The notes under the pieces were generated by a model. It was not told the origin of the DNA and did not search any database. It saw only the letters and a list, made by a program, of their open reading frames with translations. From positions 210,738 to 274,737 of the forward strand of contig NZ_NBOC01000003.1 of NCBI RefSeq assembly GCF_002104455.1: a stretch of 64,000 nucleotides of DNA. The letters are read 5' to 3'. The stretch comes from Colwellia chukchiensis (GTDB lineage: Bacteria > Pseudomonadota > Gammaproteobacteria > Enterobacterales > Alteromonadaceae). The translations under genes and the position numbers were made by a program. Shown here one piece after another: positions 24,433-34,519 of the stretch. Positions within the stretch are counted from its first letter, which is position 1; each line of letters begins with the position of its first letter.

Positions 24433-26154
24433 TTAACTGTTGCTTTTTTGCCAGCGAGTTTTTATGTGCTCGGCAACACGAAAAGCATTGGCATAAATGG
24501 TAAAAGTATAAGGCACACTGCCGCCTGTAGGCATAAATGACGCATCAGTAATAAATAAGTTTTCTACCTCATGGGCCTGACAATTTTTATTTAATACTGA
24601 ACTAGCGGGGTCGTCACCAAATCGGCAGCCGCCGGCCATTAAATTTGAAGCGGGCGCGCTACTGATAGATGATGAGACATTACTAGCGCCCATTTCATGT
24701 AATAGTTTTTCCGCTTTTTCAGCTAAATATTCGCCCACAGCGAGGTCGTGTTGATGAGCACCAATGCGAATTTTTGCCACCGGATCGCCCCACTTGTCGG
24801 TCACCGTTTCATCTAAGCTAACAAAGCAGTCATCTGTTGGTAGCCAGTCATTAAACACTTCAAAACGCAAGGTTTTATAGGTTGTAAACTCGGTTTTCAT
24901 GGCTTGCTTTAACGCCTCACCCCAAACCAGTTGCTCGCTGCCCTGCTCATCAATTTGCCACTTGGTACTTTGCGCACGCGCGATCGGGTTTTGATAGAAC
25001 AAAAAGTCTATGGTGCCGCCTTTGGCTTTGCCATTGCGGTGAGTGCCGGTAAAGGCTTTATCGTCAATCTGATACCAGTCTTGCAAGGCGCGATTGATAA
25101 ACGGCCCTACTTGCTTTAGTTGTGCTTGTTTTTCCGCACTTAAGTCTTGATAAAAGAAGTCGCCACGCCCAATACCCCCACCACTAAAAATTAAATTTTT
25201 ACCCACTTGCCCTGAGTTGTTGGCAAGACCATTGGGAAACTTTTCTCCTTTCGAGGCTAACAATAATCGTGAGGTTTCTACCGCTTGACAGGCCAGCACA
25301 TAATATTTCGCGCTGGCCATTTGTTTACGACCCGCCTTATCGTAATAGCGCACCCCTAAGATATTGCCTTGCTTATCTGTGTCGACTTTATAGGCTTTAG
25401 CATGGGCTAATATGGTGCAATTACCGGTTGCCACGGCGTGATTAAGTAGCGCGGCTCGGCCACTACCTTTAGCGCCTGACGAGCAGCCATAACTGCTGCA
25501 ATAGCCAGAATATTCACAGCTATTTCGGCCCATGGCTGGCTGCGATAAAATCGCCCGTGGCACAGGCACTGTGTGATAACCAAGTTTTTCAGCGCTGCTG
25601 TCTATCCAGGCAGCTATGCCATGCTCGGCAACGGGCGGATAAGGAAAGTCGGTGGAACGCGGCTCTTGCTGCGGGTGTGCGCTAACCCGTCCTGATACAC
25701 CCACCACTTGCTCTACCAAGGCATAATAAGGCTCAAGTTCGTCATAGCTCAATGGCCAATCAACTACATTTGCCCCTTCAATTGCGCCAAATTCTGATTT
25801 TAAACGAAAGTCTATCGGTTTTAAGCGATGAAAGTAGCCACTCATAAAGTTAGATGAGCCGCCAACGACGTTACCATTCCAGAAGCTCCAACCCGACTCG
25901 CTAGTAGCCTCGCCGTGCCAATAACTTTCGCCACTGTCGGTTTCATACTCTTCTTCAATGACGTGTTGCTCATCTTCTAGTTTTGGATTGTAGGCATCGC
26001 GCAGGCTGATCGCTAACTCGTCTTTATAAAACTCTTTTTCCGTCAGCCAAGGGCCTTTCTCTAGTACTAATACTTTCGCGCCCGCATTCGCTAAGGTGTA
26101 AGCCACAGGTGATGCGCCAGCGCCACTGCCCACTATGCAAATATCATATTTCAT
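24433..26154 (-). CDS. GMC family FAD-dependent oxidoreductase
   Basis: The product is 573 aa. The FAD-binding GSGAGASPVAYTLANAGAKVLVLEKG is at residues 9-34, followed by GNVVGGSSNFMSG, the second GMC signature region. The C-terminus has the family ending (LFITDASFMPTGGSVPYTFTIYANAFRVAEHI). It resembles the large subunit of gluconate 2-dehydrogenase-type enzymes, which oxidise alcohols or sugars and pass electrons to the respiratory chain. It overlaps the subunit-3-like gene by 4 bases. The substrate cannot be told. No export signal is visible; it may travel with the partner's Tat-like signal. Confidence 0.88.
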   Translation of the reverse strand: MKYDICIVGSGAGASPVAYTLANAGAKVLVLEKGPWLTEKEFYKDELAISLRDAYNPKLEDEQHVIEEEYETDSGESYWHGEATSESGWSFWNGNVVGGSSNFMSGYFHRLKPIDFRLKSEFGAIEGANVVDWPLSYDELEPYYALVEQVVGVSGRVSAHPQQEPRSTDFPYPPVAEHGIAAWIDSSAEKLGYHTVPVPRAILSQPAMGRNSCEYSGYCSSYGCSSGAKGSGRAALLNHAVATGNCTILAHAKAYKVDTDKQGNILGVRYYDKAGRKQMASAKYYVLACQAVETSRLLLASKGEKFPNGLANNSGQVGKNLIFSGGGIGRGDFFYQDLSAEKQAQLKQVGPFINRALQDWYQIDDKAFTGTHRNGKAKGGTIDFLFYQNPIARAQSTKWQIDEQGSEQLVWGEALKQAMKTEFTTYKTLRFEVFNDWLPTDDCFVSLDETVTDKWGDPVAKIRIGAHQHDLAVGEYLAEKAEKLLHEMGASNVSSSISSAPASNLMAGGCRFGDDPASSVLNKNCQAHEVENLFITDASFMPTGGSVPYTFTIYANAFRVAEHIKTRWQKSNS

Positions 26155-26873
26155 GCTTTTCGAGTTCCTGTTTGCTTGCGGGTATATTGCTGGTGACTGA
26201 GCACGGCTGTGGCATCGCTTTGCTTACTCGTTTTTTTATCGCCTAAGGTGCTTGTTGTTTGACCGGGTAATTCATAATAGCGTTTACCTATCGGTGGTAA
26301 CGGAAAACCTGCTTGGTGCTCTAACCACTGCCAACCGATTCCGTTTGGGTTACCGCCATAGCTTGGTGGCGTCAGCATGGCTTCAAAAATATAACCGACT
26401 AAGTTACTAAGCCAGTTCTCACCGGCTCGTGATTGACTAATAGCTTTGAGCATCTGCTCTTTTTCAGTAATGGCTAATTCAACAAAGTCTTTGTGTTTCT
26501 GGCTTTGCGTAAAGCCATTGAGCCAGCCAACGCCTTGATAAATAAACGCTGTTTCAGCGGCATCGGTAGGTTGCTGATATACGACATTGAATAAATACTG
26601 TGTCGCTTTAATATCTTCAGCACTGGGCCCTGTTGCTGATACTGGCAATAAATGCTTAAGCACGCTATCTAAGGTTAACCAAGGGTTTGATTGCATGGCT
26701 GTTTGAAATTTACCTTCAAGCGTTGCTGACCAACTTTGCCTTGGCATTGCCGCCACCATAGTCGCACCAGCGGCTGACTTTAACAGTTTGCGCCGTGAAA
26801 GCTTGGTTTTTAACCACTGGGGTGTGATAAAACTGCCGTTCATAAAGGCATTAGTGTTTGGCGCTAAAGTCAT
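26151..26873 (-). CDS. Gluconate 2-dehydrogenase subunit 3-like protein with Tat-type signal
   Basis: The product is 240 aa. A twin-arginine-like segment, SRRKLLKSAAGATMVAA (about residues 26-42), suggests export with its folded FAD partner. The body (WLTLDSVLKHLLP...) and C-terminal YGGNPNGIGWQWLEHQAGFPLPP match the small subunit family. I chose the start at 26873 for its AAGGAC site, although it overlaps the thioredoxin gene by 23 bases. No haem-carrying third subunit lies nearby, so the electron acceptor is unknown. Confidence 0.8.
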   Translation of the reverse strand: MTLAPNTNAFMNGSFITPQWLKTKLSRRKLLKSAAGATMVAAMPRQSWSATLEGKFQTAMQSNPWLTLDSVLKHLLPVSATGPSAEDIKATQYLFNVVYQQPTDAAETAFIYQGVGWLNGFTQSQKHKDFVELAITEKEQMLKAISQSRAGENWLSNLVGYIFEAMLTPPSYGGNPNGIGWQWLEHQAGFPLPPIGKRYYELPGQTTSTLGDKKTSKQSDATAVLSHQQYTRKQTGTRKA

Positions 26874-27387
26874 TGCGATTGTCCTTGTTATTGCGCATTT
26901 TCCATTGCGCTAAAAATGCTAACCAATGCTCTACAGAGTACTCTAAATTGTCCAGTAATTCTGCGGTATCTTTTGATAATAATAACTGCCCGCTATTTGT
27001 CGAAACATACATATGAGGGTAACCTAGCACCGGCGGCAACGACGCCATAAAGGCCTGATTATCATTGCTGTCACTGACATTAATTTTTAGCAGTACATAA
27101 TTATCATGCAAAGCTTGGTAAACCTTGGGGTGCTTTTCGAGAAAGGCATCCATTTTATGACACCAAGTACACCAATTACCGCCTATTTCAATTAAGACAT
27201 TACGCTGCGTTTGCTGGGCTAACGCTATCGCAGCTTGCGCATCTTTAAAGGGGTCGCGTGTGTCGTCATATACTTGGCTGTAAGCTGGTAGCCTATGTTG
27301 TAACGTTGGTGCTAATGACTGAGCGTTGGCCGTGTTAAGCAGTAATAAATTGAGCAACAATAAAAAACTAAACCGCTGAGATTGCAT
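26851..27387 (-). CDS. Exported thioredoxin-like protein
   Basis: This 178-aa protein has a signal peptide (FSFLLLLNLLLLNTANA, cleavage after about residue 22). Its thioredoxin-like domain carries WCTWC (C73 and C76) in the context IEIGGNWCTWCHKMDAFL, typical of the DsbD C-terminal/thioredoxin_7 group. It probably acts on periplasmic disulfides. It is first of a three-gene operon with the GMC dehydrogenase genes, suggesting a maturation or protection role for that complex (inference). Confidence 0.82.
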   Translation of the reverse strand: MQSQRFSFLLLLNLLLLNTANAQSLAPTLQHRLPAYSQVYDDTRDPFKDAQAAIALAQQTQRNVLIEIGGNWCTWCHKMDAFLEKHPKVYQALHDNYVLLKINVSDSNDNQAFMASLPPVLGYPHMYVSTNSGQLLLSKDTAELLDNLEYSVEHWLAFLAQWKMRNNKDNRNDFSAKH

Positions 27388-27554
27388 AAATTTTCTCTAT
27401 ATTGCTAACATTTTTGGTTAGCGAGTAATAATGATTAAGTACAATGACCTTAGAATAATTAACTATATTTCAAATTACTTGCTTGGTCATTATGTCAAAT
27501 TGACAGATGAAGCATTATAATGCGCAACATTAAATCATTTATAGGAATTTCACC

Positions 27555-28268
27555 ATGCGTCCAAGCGGCAGAACTTTAGGGCAAATTCGCCCTGTAACCA
27601 TCACTCGTCAATACACAGCACATGCAGAAGGCTCAGTACTTATTGAGTTTGGTGAAACTAAAGTAATTTGCACCGCTAGCGTTGAATTAGGTGTACCGCG
27701 CTTTTTAAAAGGACAAGGCAAAGGTTGGATCACGGCCGAATACGGCATGTTACCACGTTCAACTCATACCCGTATGCGCCGCGAAGCTGCAAGCGGTAAA
27801 CAAAGCGGTCGCACCTTAGAAATTTCTCGCTTAATCGCTCGTTCATTGCGCGCAGCCGTTGATTTAAACGCCCTCGGCGAAAACACCATTACCCTCGACT
27901 GTGATGTTATTCAAGCCGATGGCGGCACGCGCACCGCGTCAATTACTGGCGCTTGTGTTGCACTAGTTGACGCGTTAAACCAAATGCGCGCTAAAGGTAT
28001 TATTACCACTAACCCGCTTAAGCACATGATAGCCGCGGTTTCCGTGGGCATGTACCAAGGTGAAGCGGTTGCGGATTTAGATTATCCGGAAGACTCTGCC
28101 GCCGATACCGATATGAACGTGGTGATGACTGAAACCGGTAAATTAATCGAAGTACAAGGCACAGCAGAAGAAGAGCCGTTTAGCTTTGACGAAATGCAAG
28201 CCATGCTAGTGTTGGCAAAAAACAGCATTAACGAACTATTTGATATTCAAAAAACCGCTTTAAGTTAA
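27555..28268 (+). CDS. rph: Ribonuclease PH
   Basis: This 237-aa phosphorolytic 3'-5' exoribonuclease trims tRNA and rRNA 3' ends. It opens [21 protein letters not shown] and carries [23 protein letters not shown] and [18 protein letters not shown], the catalytic and phosphate-binding regions. The length is normal and the C-terminal tail is intact, unlike E. coli K-12 with its frameshift. pyrE follows 17 bases later on the same strand, the conserved rph-pyrE arrangement. Confidence 0.98.
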   Translation: MRPSGRTLGQIRPVTITRQYTAHAEGSVLIEFGETKVICTASVELGVPRFLKGQGKGWITAEYGMLPRSTHTRMRREAASGKQSGRTLEISRLIARSLRAAVDLNALGENTITLDCDVIQADGGTRTASITGACVALVDALNQMRAKGIITTNPLKHMIAAVSVGMYQGEAVADLDYPEDSAADTDMNVVMTETGKLIEVQGTAEEEPFSFDEMQAMLVLAKNSINELFDIQKTALS

Positions 28269-28285
28269 GCCTGTAGGAACTGATC

Positions 28286-28927
28286 ATGAAAGATTATCAA
28301 CGCGAATTTATTGAGTTTGCCTTAGCAAAACAAGTGTTACGATTTGGCGAGTTTACCTTAAAGTCTGGCCGTACTAGCCCTTATTTTTTCAATGCCGGTT
28401 TGTTTAATACCGGTGGCGATTTAGCTCGCCTTGGACGCTTTTATGCCGCCGCATTACAAGACTCAAAAATCGACTATAACTTATTATTTGGTCCTGCTTA
28501 TAAAGGTATTCCTATTGCCACTACAACCGCAGTAGCGCTTGCCGACAGCTATAACATTGACATGCCGTACTGTTTTAATCGTAAAGAAGCGAAAAAGCAC
28601 GGTGAAGGTGGTAATTTAGTTGGCTCTGCCCTTAAAGGTAAAGTTATGCTTGTCGATGATGTCATCACTGCAGGCACCGCGATTCGAGAATCAATGGAAA
28701 TCATTCAAGCCCATGGCGCGGAATTATCTGGGGTATTAATTGCCCTCGACCGACAAGAAAAAGGTCGAGCTGAACTTTCTGCCATTCAAGAAGTTGAGCG
28801 TGACTTTAATACTCAGGTGATATCGATTGTCACCTTAGCTGATTTAATTAGCTACCTTGAAGAAAAGCCAGCGATGGCGGATAGCTTAGCAAGCATTAAA
28901 AAGTATCGCCAAGACTATGGTATTTAA
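28286..28927 (+). CDS. pyrE: Orotate phosphoribosyltransferase
   Basis: This 213-aa enzyme converts orotate and PRPP to OMP in pyrimidine synthesis. The PRPP-binding motif [13 protein letters not shown] is near residue 120, and the N-terminal [16 protein letters not shown] and [13 protein letters not shown] loops are present. It forms an operon with rph. A strong terminator follows. No attenuator leader is evident in the 17-bp gap between rph and pyrE. Confidence 0.98.
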   Translation: MKDYQREFIEFALAKQVLRFGEFTLKSGRTSPYFFNAGLFNTGGDLARLGRFYAAALQDSKIDYNLLFGPAYKGIPIATTTAVALADSYNIDMPYCFNRKEAKKHGEGGNLVGSALKGKVMLVDDVITAGTAIRESMEIIQAHGAELSGVLIALDRQEKGRAELSAIQEVERDFNTQVISIVTLADLISYLEEKPAMADSLASIKKYRQDYGI

Positions 28928-28963
28928 TGTCTTTATTCATCAATTCGCCATGCGAAAATAAGC

Positions 28964-28990
28964 AAAAAGCCTGCACATTGCAGGCTTTTT
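28964..28990. terminator. Bidirectional rho-independent terminator after pyrE
   Basis: AAAAAGCCTGCA and TGCAGGCTTTTT form a perfect 12-bp stem with a CAT loop. The A- and T-runs let it work for pyrE on the plus strand and for the convergent gene ending at 29016. Confidence 0.9.
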
Positions 28991-29015
28991 GTTAATTCAA
29001 CGGGCCATTGTACAG

Positions 29016-29963
29016 TTAAGCCATAATTTTAAATTGATAATTTAACGGTTTTTCATAGGCTTGATTGATATTGGCATAAAACTGTTCAATGCGGCTTGCT
29101 CTAGCATCTATCGCCTGTGGTCGACGCGCTAGTACCTGCTCTTGTGCCGATAATGTTTGTTCAACCAAGGTGTCAAAAGCGACACTTTGCGCTTGGCTTT
29201 CTGTTTGCTGTTGGGCAAAAACATCATTAGGCTTTATCAAGCCAACAAAGTCAGCTTTCGCATAGGGGTCGTCTAAGGTTTCAATTGACAACTCAGACTG
29301 AGCTTGCGCAATAAGTTTCGCTGCTGATGCCGCAATGCGCGTATCTTGAATCGACGGATTAGCAGGAGCCAATGCCGCGGCATGAATTTTCTGCATTTTG
29401 GCGATAGTGGCCTTAGGATCGCCATCAACTGGCGCTAAATCAACCGACACTTCACCAGAAACTGCATATTTATTGCCATCTGGGCCAAGGGTAAAGGTAT
29501 AGCTAGGTGCGCCCGTATGTGCGCCACCTACCGCGGCATGCGCCAATTCATGTGAACGAACTTCTTGATCGCGCCGTTTTAAGCTTTTTAGCTCTTGTTG
29601 CTCAACAAAAATTTGCTGTTCTGTTTTATCCGCTTGTTCTTTATCTTGCTCGCTGTCATTAGCACGATTATTTTGTGCTGAATCTTGCTCGTTTTGCTGG
29701 TTACCGTCGCTATCTTCGCCAATCACATCTTGGGCAAGCTCGGCTTGCTTACGCAAACTGGCAAAATCTAACGATTGATTATGTTGAGCAGGTGTGCGCG
29801 CTCGTTCTTTGTCTGACGCCACACCTTTTTCCGCCGCAGCCGGCAGTAATGGCTCTGTTTTGCTGATAACTTCTCGTTGTTGATTTTCACGACGCAAGCT
29901 ATCTGTCTGTAGATTAACAGCCGTTGGTATTGGCAGTAGCGAGCTTTGCGGCGTAATATTCAT
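29016..29963 (-). CDS. SprA-related / putative metalloprotease CJM1_0395 family protein
   Basis: This 315-aa protein has a long charged, Gln/Glu/Asp-rich region (about residues 70-130) and a conserved core with SHELAHAAVGGAHTG, a HExxH-like HELAH. YTFTLGPDGNKYAVSGEVSVDLAPV and DTRIAASAAKLIAQAQSEL follow. The family is called a putative metalloprotease and relates to SprA; no function is proven. No signal peptide is visible. It is paired with a small flagellar-like gene 5 bases upstream, so a link with surface or flagellar structures is possible. Confidence 0.78.
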   Translation of the reverse strand: MNITPQSSLLPIPTAVNLQTDSLRRENQQREVISKTEPLLPAAAEKGVASDKERARTPAQHNQSLDFASLRKQAELAQDVIGEDSDGNQQNEQDSAQNNRANDSEQDKEQADKTEQQIFVEQQELKSLKRRDQEVRSHELAHAAVGGAHTGAPSYTFTLGPDGNKYAVSGEVSVDLAPVDGDPKATIAKMQKIHAAALAPANPSIQDTRIAASAAKLIAQAQSELSIETLDDPYAKADFVGLIKPNDVFAQQQTESQAQSVAFDTLVEQTLSAQEQVLARRPQAIDARASRIEQFYANINQAYEKPLNYQFKIMA

Positions 29964-29968
29964 CGACT

Positions 29969-30259
29969 TTAAACACGCACATCAATTAAGGTGCCAAGGT
30001 TTTCATCCGCAGACTCAACCACCTTGGCTGACGCTTTGGCTTGAAATTCAGCAACGCGTAAATCCACCACCGACTGACTCAGGCTAACAGACTCGTTATC
30101 AGCTTGGTTACTGTTTATGCTAATATTTTCTTGTGTATTAGCCGCCACTTCAGGCCTAGTGCTTACACTCGTTGCGATATTTTCAGCCGCTTTGCTAGCG
30201 TCTGCACTCGCTTTTTGAAAGCCCTGTACGCCGACGTTAAAGGCTGATTGAATTTCCAT
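29969..30259 (-). CDS. Small flagellar-rod-like protein (96 aa)
   Basis: The N-terminus (MEIQSAFNVGVQGFQKASADASKAAENIAT) and C-terminus (VSLSQSVVDLRVAEFQAKASAKVVESADENLGTLIDVRV) resemble the heptad-containing ends of flagellar rod and hook proteins, which pair into a coiled coil. The middle is short and low in complexity. It starts the two-gene unit with the SprA-related gene. I call it flagellar-like only; no flagellar cluster is nearby. Confidence 0.65.
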   Translation of the reverse strand: MEIQSAFNVGVQGFQKASADASKAAENIATSVSTRPEVAANTQENISINSNQADNESVSLSQSVVDLRVAEFQAKASAKVVESADENLGTLIDVRV

Positions 30260-30345
30260 CGTCTGCTCCTAAATATATTTTTAAACCATAATATATTTCT
30301 TAAAACCCTGTGTTCAATTATCAACCAAATTAGCGAAAAAGTAAA

Positions 30346-31137
30346 CTAAGATGCAGTTCCAAACTGCTTGGCTATCCAGTCTTCTAGCACAGTTAAAAAC
30401 TCTTGCTGGTGAGAAATAAATGGTGCGTGCGACGCCTGCTTAAATAAGTAACTTTGGCTTTGCGGGGCTAAGGCGGTGATCAAAGGGATCACTTGCTTAG
30501 GCACTAAGCTGTCTTGCTGACCATAAAGTCTTAAGAAAGGCCGTTGAATAGTAGACAGTTGCTCAGACAACTGGGCAGTGGCGAGTATTTGTAATGCAGC
30601 GTCTAGTACTTGCCGTTGAGGCTGTTGGCGCTGCATTACCAAGTCTCGAATACATTTAACATCTTGACGAATACTCGGGCTGCCTAATGCTTGAATTTTT
30701 AGAAAATTACTGATGGTCTTCTCGGTATCTTCGGCCAGTTGCTGATGAAACATTGCTAGCACGTCGGCTTTAATGCCCGGCCAATTATCACGCGCCATAA
30801 ATTGTGGCGAGCTCGCCACAGTCACTAAGCCCAGCACCTGCTCAGGTTGTGTAATGGCAATTTGACTCGCCACTAGACCGCCTAACGACCAGCCAACATA
30901 AAGTGCAGGCTTTGCCACCGCTTTCGTGACCTGCTGTGCGAGCTCAGCCAGTGTGTAGGCTTGTATTGAATAGGCATGATTATCACCAAAGCCCGGTAAA
31001 TCAACGGTGATCACTTGAAACTTATCGACTAGCTGCAACAAACATGGTTGCCACACTGCAGAATTAAGTCCCCAACCATGAATAAATACGATAGCTAAAC
31101 CTTGACCTTGGCTCGCTATTTTTAATCTTTCTGCCAT
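30346..31137 (-). CDS. bioH: Pimeloyl-ACP methyl ester carboxylesterase
   Basis: This 263-aa alpha/beta hydrolase has the oxyanion region VFIHGWGLNSAVWQ, nucleophile elbow GWSLGG, an Asp in LYGQQDSLVP and a His in FKQASHAPFISH. These are the BioH signatures. It hydrolyses pimeloyl-ACP methyl ester to end pimelate synthesis in the biotin pathway. It is divergent from the comF-like gene with only 54 bp between, the arrangement known for bioH and gntX/comF in gammaproteobacteria. Confidence 0.93.
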   Translation of the reverse strand: MAERLKIASQGQGLAIVFIHGWGLNSAVWQPCLLQLVDKFQVITVDLPGFGDNHAYSIQAYTLAELAQQVTKAVAKPALYVGWSLGGLVASQIAITQPEQVLGLVTVASSPQFMARDNWPGIKADVLAMFHQQLAEDTEKTISNFLKIQALGSPSIRQDVKCIRDLVMQRQQPQRQVLDAALQILATAQLSEQLSTIQRPFLRLYGQQDSLVPKQVIPLITALAPQSQSYLFKQASHAPFISHQQEFLTVLEDWIAKQFGTAS

Positions 31138-31191
31138 GCTTAATATGCTCTGAAACGGATGAGCGGCTAGTTTAACGAAAGGATGCTATAA

Positions 31192-31953
31192 ATGGAATTT
31201 GCCAGTAGCTTTATCACCACAAGCGCTGCCAAGCTGCAACATGGGCTGTGGTTAGCGCTTAATTATTGCAAACTGAAAGTGAGCTGTTGTATTTTGTGTA
31301 CTAATCGCTGTCAAGTACAGCCCTTGCTTTGTCAATATTGTCAGGCTGACCTTGCCTATTTTAAACACCCTGTTGTTCCTTATAACTTGCTGTCTTGGCC
31401 AGCGGTCGCCCAACTTATCAAACAGCCTCATTTTGATCAGCTCATTGCGATCGCACCTTATGTCTGGCCGTTTAAGCAATGGATCAGCTTATTAAAGTAT
31501 CAGCATCAAACCGAATTAGCTGGCTTGCTAAGCCATTTGTTAGTTAAACACTGGCAAGACTACCTGAAACACGATAACCCCCTAATAAACAGCCATAATT
31601 CGCTTGTATTATCCGTGCCTTTGCATATTCGAAAATGGCAAGTTCGGGGCTTTAATCAAGCGCATTTAATTGCCAAACAGTTTGCCAAGGCCAGCAATTA
31701 TCGCTATCAGCATGACGTTATTATCCGTGCAAAATACACTGAAAACCAGGTTGGAAAATCGGGTGTGGCGCGCCGCAAAAACTTAAAAAATGCCTTTGAA
31801 CTTAATTTAACGCCTACCCCGCCGCCACATGTCATTCTCATTGATGATGTGGTTACCACAGGCACCACCGCCAATGAAATTTGCCAGCTACTAAAGAAAC
31901 ACGGTGTGCAAACTGTAACTTTACTGTGTATTTCGTTAGCGCTACCACACTAG
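31192..31953 (+). CDS. ComF family protein (GntX/YhgH-like)
   Basis: The product is 253 aa. The N-terminal zinc-binding cysteines (CCILCTNRC...LLCQYC) are followed by a phosphoribosyltransferase-type domain with VILIDDVVTTGTTANE, the PRPP loop. ComF proteins act in uptake of transforming DNA; the E. coli relative YhgH/GntX is needed to use DNA as a nutrient. The sequence is complete. Confidence 0.9.
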   Translation: MEFASSFITTSAAKLQHGLWLALNYCKLKVSCCILCTNRCQVQPLLCQYCQADLAYFKHPVVPYNLLSWPAVAQLIKQPHFDQLIAIAPYVWPFKQWISLLKYQHQTELAGLLSHLLVKHWQDYLKHDNPLINSHNSLVLSVPLHIRKWQVRGFNQAHLIAKQFAKASNYRYQHDVIIRAKYTENQVGKSGVARRKNLKNAFELNLTPTPPPHVILIDDVVTTGTTANEICQLLKKHGVQTVTLLCISLALPH

Positions 31954-31969
31954 CTAACTTGCATTAATA

Positions 31970-34519
31970 CTAGCGACCAGCGGCGCTAAAGGCTTTGGCA
32001 AAAAATAAACTATTGGCGATGACTTTCATGCTCCCTAAAAAATAACCCCGAAACGCTAAATTATCCGTACTGGCAATCACTCGGCCTTTACCAACATTGT
32101 GCGCCACTAGCGTTGGGTTATGCGCCAAGCGATTAACTAAATTTTGATCGCTATAACCACTCAATAATGGTGCTTTTGCGTAAGATGCCACAGTAATAAA
32201 GGGAACATTAGTTTGCTCCATGATCACTGTGCTATTGCGAAATACCGGCAATGGTTGCTGAGCAAAGCCGTAAGTCAACGGGTGCGTGTGATCTAAATTA
32301 GCTTGAAAAATAGCACCAGCAATACGTTTTCTGCCCGCTAATTGCTCTTTATCACCATAGTTGAGATTTTCCGTGTCAAATAATTGATCGATATGGGCTT
32401 TGTTAACAAAATCGACATTTAATAATTCTTGCTCAGACAGCCAACGCGCGGCACGTTTTTGCGAAAATAAAACACCGCCGTTTTGGAGCCAAGTTTTTAG
32501 TTGTGCAAATGCCTTTTTGCTTAAGCTGCTATAATTGCCGTCCACCATAATAACGTGGCTATAGGCTGCTAAGTCAATGCCCGCTAAGCGTGGCATTTCT
32601 ACCACAGAAACCGGTATTTCCAATAAGTTATCTAAATAGTAAAGCATTTCCCCTGCTTCATATTGCGACACGCCTTTGCCCCCCACCAGTAGCACTTTAG
32701 GTAAACTAATGGTTTGCGATGAACGGCTACCAATATCAATACCTGTTGGCGTTAAACCTGTTGTTAACGCGTGTAACGGAATTTGGCTGTCCAGTGCAAG
32801 TTGGCTTAAAACCTCCCGCCAATTTTCTAGCGTTTGCGTACCAGCGGCAACGACAATACTACCCGGATTAAAGGTTTCGATTTGACCATTAATCTCGGCT
32901 GAAAATACTTTGGTAGCAACTTTAGCGGCGATCTTGGCTTTTGTAAGCTTATACAGCAACTTAGGCGCTAGAAAATCATGCCAATGAAAAACATAAGCAT
33001 AGGCGTTATTGTCAACCGCTGCGTTGCTTTTTGCTTGTGCTTGCCAAGCCTGTTTGGCCGTTTTTAATCCCCATGTTCGCCCAACTTGCGCAAACTTAAT
33101 ATTCATGGCTAAAGGTAAAGTCCAGCCAGAAACATCATAAAACGTATTATCAGCAAAGCTTTTTTGCTGATTAAACAACGCCTTGATCAATCGATATTGG
33201 CGCTGTGCTAAAGGAATATAATAACTCTGTTGGGCAGGAAAAACCTTGTCATGAAGCTTATAGTCCTGTGTCAGTGGATAGACCTTGATTTGATGCTGGC
33301 TGAGCTTATGCAAAAATGCCTGCATGCGGTAGTGGTCTAGACTTTCACTGACGATATAGCCTTTAAAGTTTTCATCGCTCGCTTGCTGTAAAGCCTGTTG
33401 ATAAAATCGTTGACGATAAGTTTTAAATTTTGTTTGGTTTTGCCATGTGCCTTCAATGGTCGACAATGACGTTAACACTTGATTTTGAATGCCGTATTCA
33501 AAGGTTAATAATCCATTAACCGTCTGCTGCTGAAAACCGCGACTGCTAGCTTGTTCAAATAACACACCAACACCACCGTTAATATCGGGGTAAGTAGAGC
33601 CTTTGCCATAATAAAAATCATCGAAGCTTTCTTCGCTATAATACAAGCGCTGTTTTGCATCTAGCGCCTTGGCATGATAACTCGCCAATAAATGAGTTAA
33701 TTCCGTGTTTTTCGCTGGTGTTAACGGATGGGTGCGGGTAGGAATACCGGGCTGAAAAAAATAGCTGCTATTAGCGCCCATTTCATGGAAGTCCCCTAGC
33801 ACATTGGGCTGATATTGATGGAAAAATGCTAAACGGTTTTGGCTTTCTTGTTGCGATAGCAGTAGCCAATCTCGGTTCAAGTCAAAACCAAAGTGATTGG
33901 TTCGCCCAGTACGCCAAGGCTGATGATGCTCAATGTGGTTTGGATCAGGGTTGGCAGTCACACCACGATGAGTATCAACCCAATTAACAAACCTGTCCAT
34001 GCCATCTGGGTTAACGCTAGGCTCGATAACAATTATGGTGTCCGCAAGCATTTGTTTAACCTTGGCATCTTCTGCTGCCGCTAAATGATACGCCACAACC
34101 ATAGCCGCATTGGTACCGCTAATTTCATCACCATGAACACTGTAACCTAACCATACCACCACAGGGTCATTAGCTGAGGCGTCGAGATCACCACGACGGG
34201 CTAAGATCTGCTCAAGATTATTCAAGTTTTCAGGACTAGAAATGGTCAGTAACACCTGTGCGCGAAACTCAACCGTGCGTCCCATTTCAGTCATCTTAAT
34301 CCGCGGTGACGCAGTCGCAAGTTCGCGCAGATACGCTAACACTTGATCGTAACGAGGATGACGCTCACCAATACCGTAACCTAAACTCGCCTCAGGCTTG
34401 GGAATGCTTTCGCTATAAGCGGCACCATCAGGCAAGTAAGTACTTACATTAGCGCTCGCTGCAGTAAATGAAATACTCACTAACAATAAAAGCGCCAAAC
34501 GAACTAACGATAACAACAT
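31970..34519 (-). CDS. Exported M14 family zinc carboxypeptidase
   Basis: This 849-aa protein has a signal peptide (LVRLALLLLVSISFTAASA). The M14 domain covers about residues 45-360: the H-x-x-E zinc pair in GYSVHGDEISGTNAAM, VIEPSVNPDGMDRF, the third His in LGDFHEMG, and the catalytic Glu probably in VGVLFEQASSRG. The long C-terminal region includes a glutamine-amidotransferase-like segment (LLVGGKGVSQYEAGEMLYYLD...). Such large secreted peptidases are common in marine protein degraders. It is convergent with the comF-like gene 16 bp away. Confidence 0.87.
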   Translation of the reverse strand: MLLSLVRLALLLLVSISFTAASANVSTYLPDGAAYSESIPKPEASLGYGIGERHPRYDQVLAYLRELATASPRIKMTEMGRTVEFRAQVLLTISSPENLNNLEQILARRGDLDASANDPVVVWLGYSVHGDEISGTNAAMVVAYHLAAAEDAKVKQMLADTIIVIEPSVNPDGMDRFVNWVDTHRGVTANPDPNHIEHHQPWRTGRTNHFGFDLNRDWLLLSQQESQNRLAFFHQYQPNVLGDFHEMGANSSYFFQPGIPTRTHPLTPAKNTELTHLLASYHAKALDAKQRLYYSEESFDDFYYGKGSTYPDINGGVGVLFEQASSRGFQQQTVNGLLTFEYGIQNQVLTSLSTIEGTWQNQTKFKTYRQRFYQQALQQASDENFKGYIVSESLDHYRMQAFLHKLSQHQIKVYPLTQDYKLHDKVFPAQQSYYIPLAQRQYRLIKALFNQQKSFADNTFYDVSGWTLPLAMNIKFAQVGRTWGLKTAKQAWQAQAKSNAAVDNNAYAYVFHWHDFLAPKLLYKLTKAKIAAKVATKVFSAEINGQIETFNPGSIVVAAGTQTLENWREVLSQLALDSQIPLHALTTGLTPTGIDIGSRSSQTISLPKVLLVGGKGVSQYEAGEMLYYLDNLLEIPVSVVEMPRLAGIDLAAYSHVIMVDGNYSSLSKKAFAQLKTWLQNGGVLFSQKRAARWLSEQELLNVDFVNKAHIDQLFDTENLNYGDKEQLAGRKRIAGAIFQANLDHTHPLTYGFAQQPLPVFRNSTVIMEQTNVPFITVASYAKAPLLSGYSDQNLVNRLAHNPTLVAHNVGKGRVIASTDNLAFRGYFLGSMKVIANSLFFAKAFSAAGR

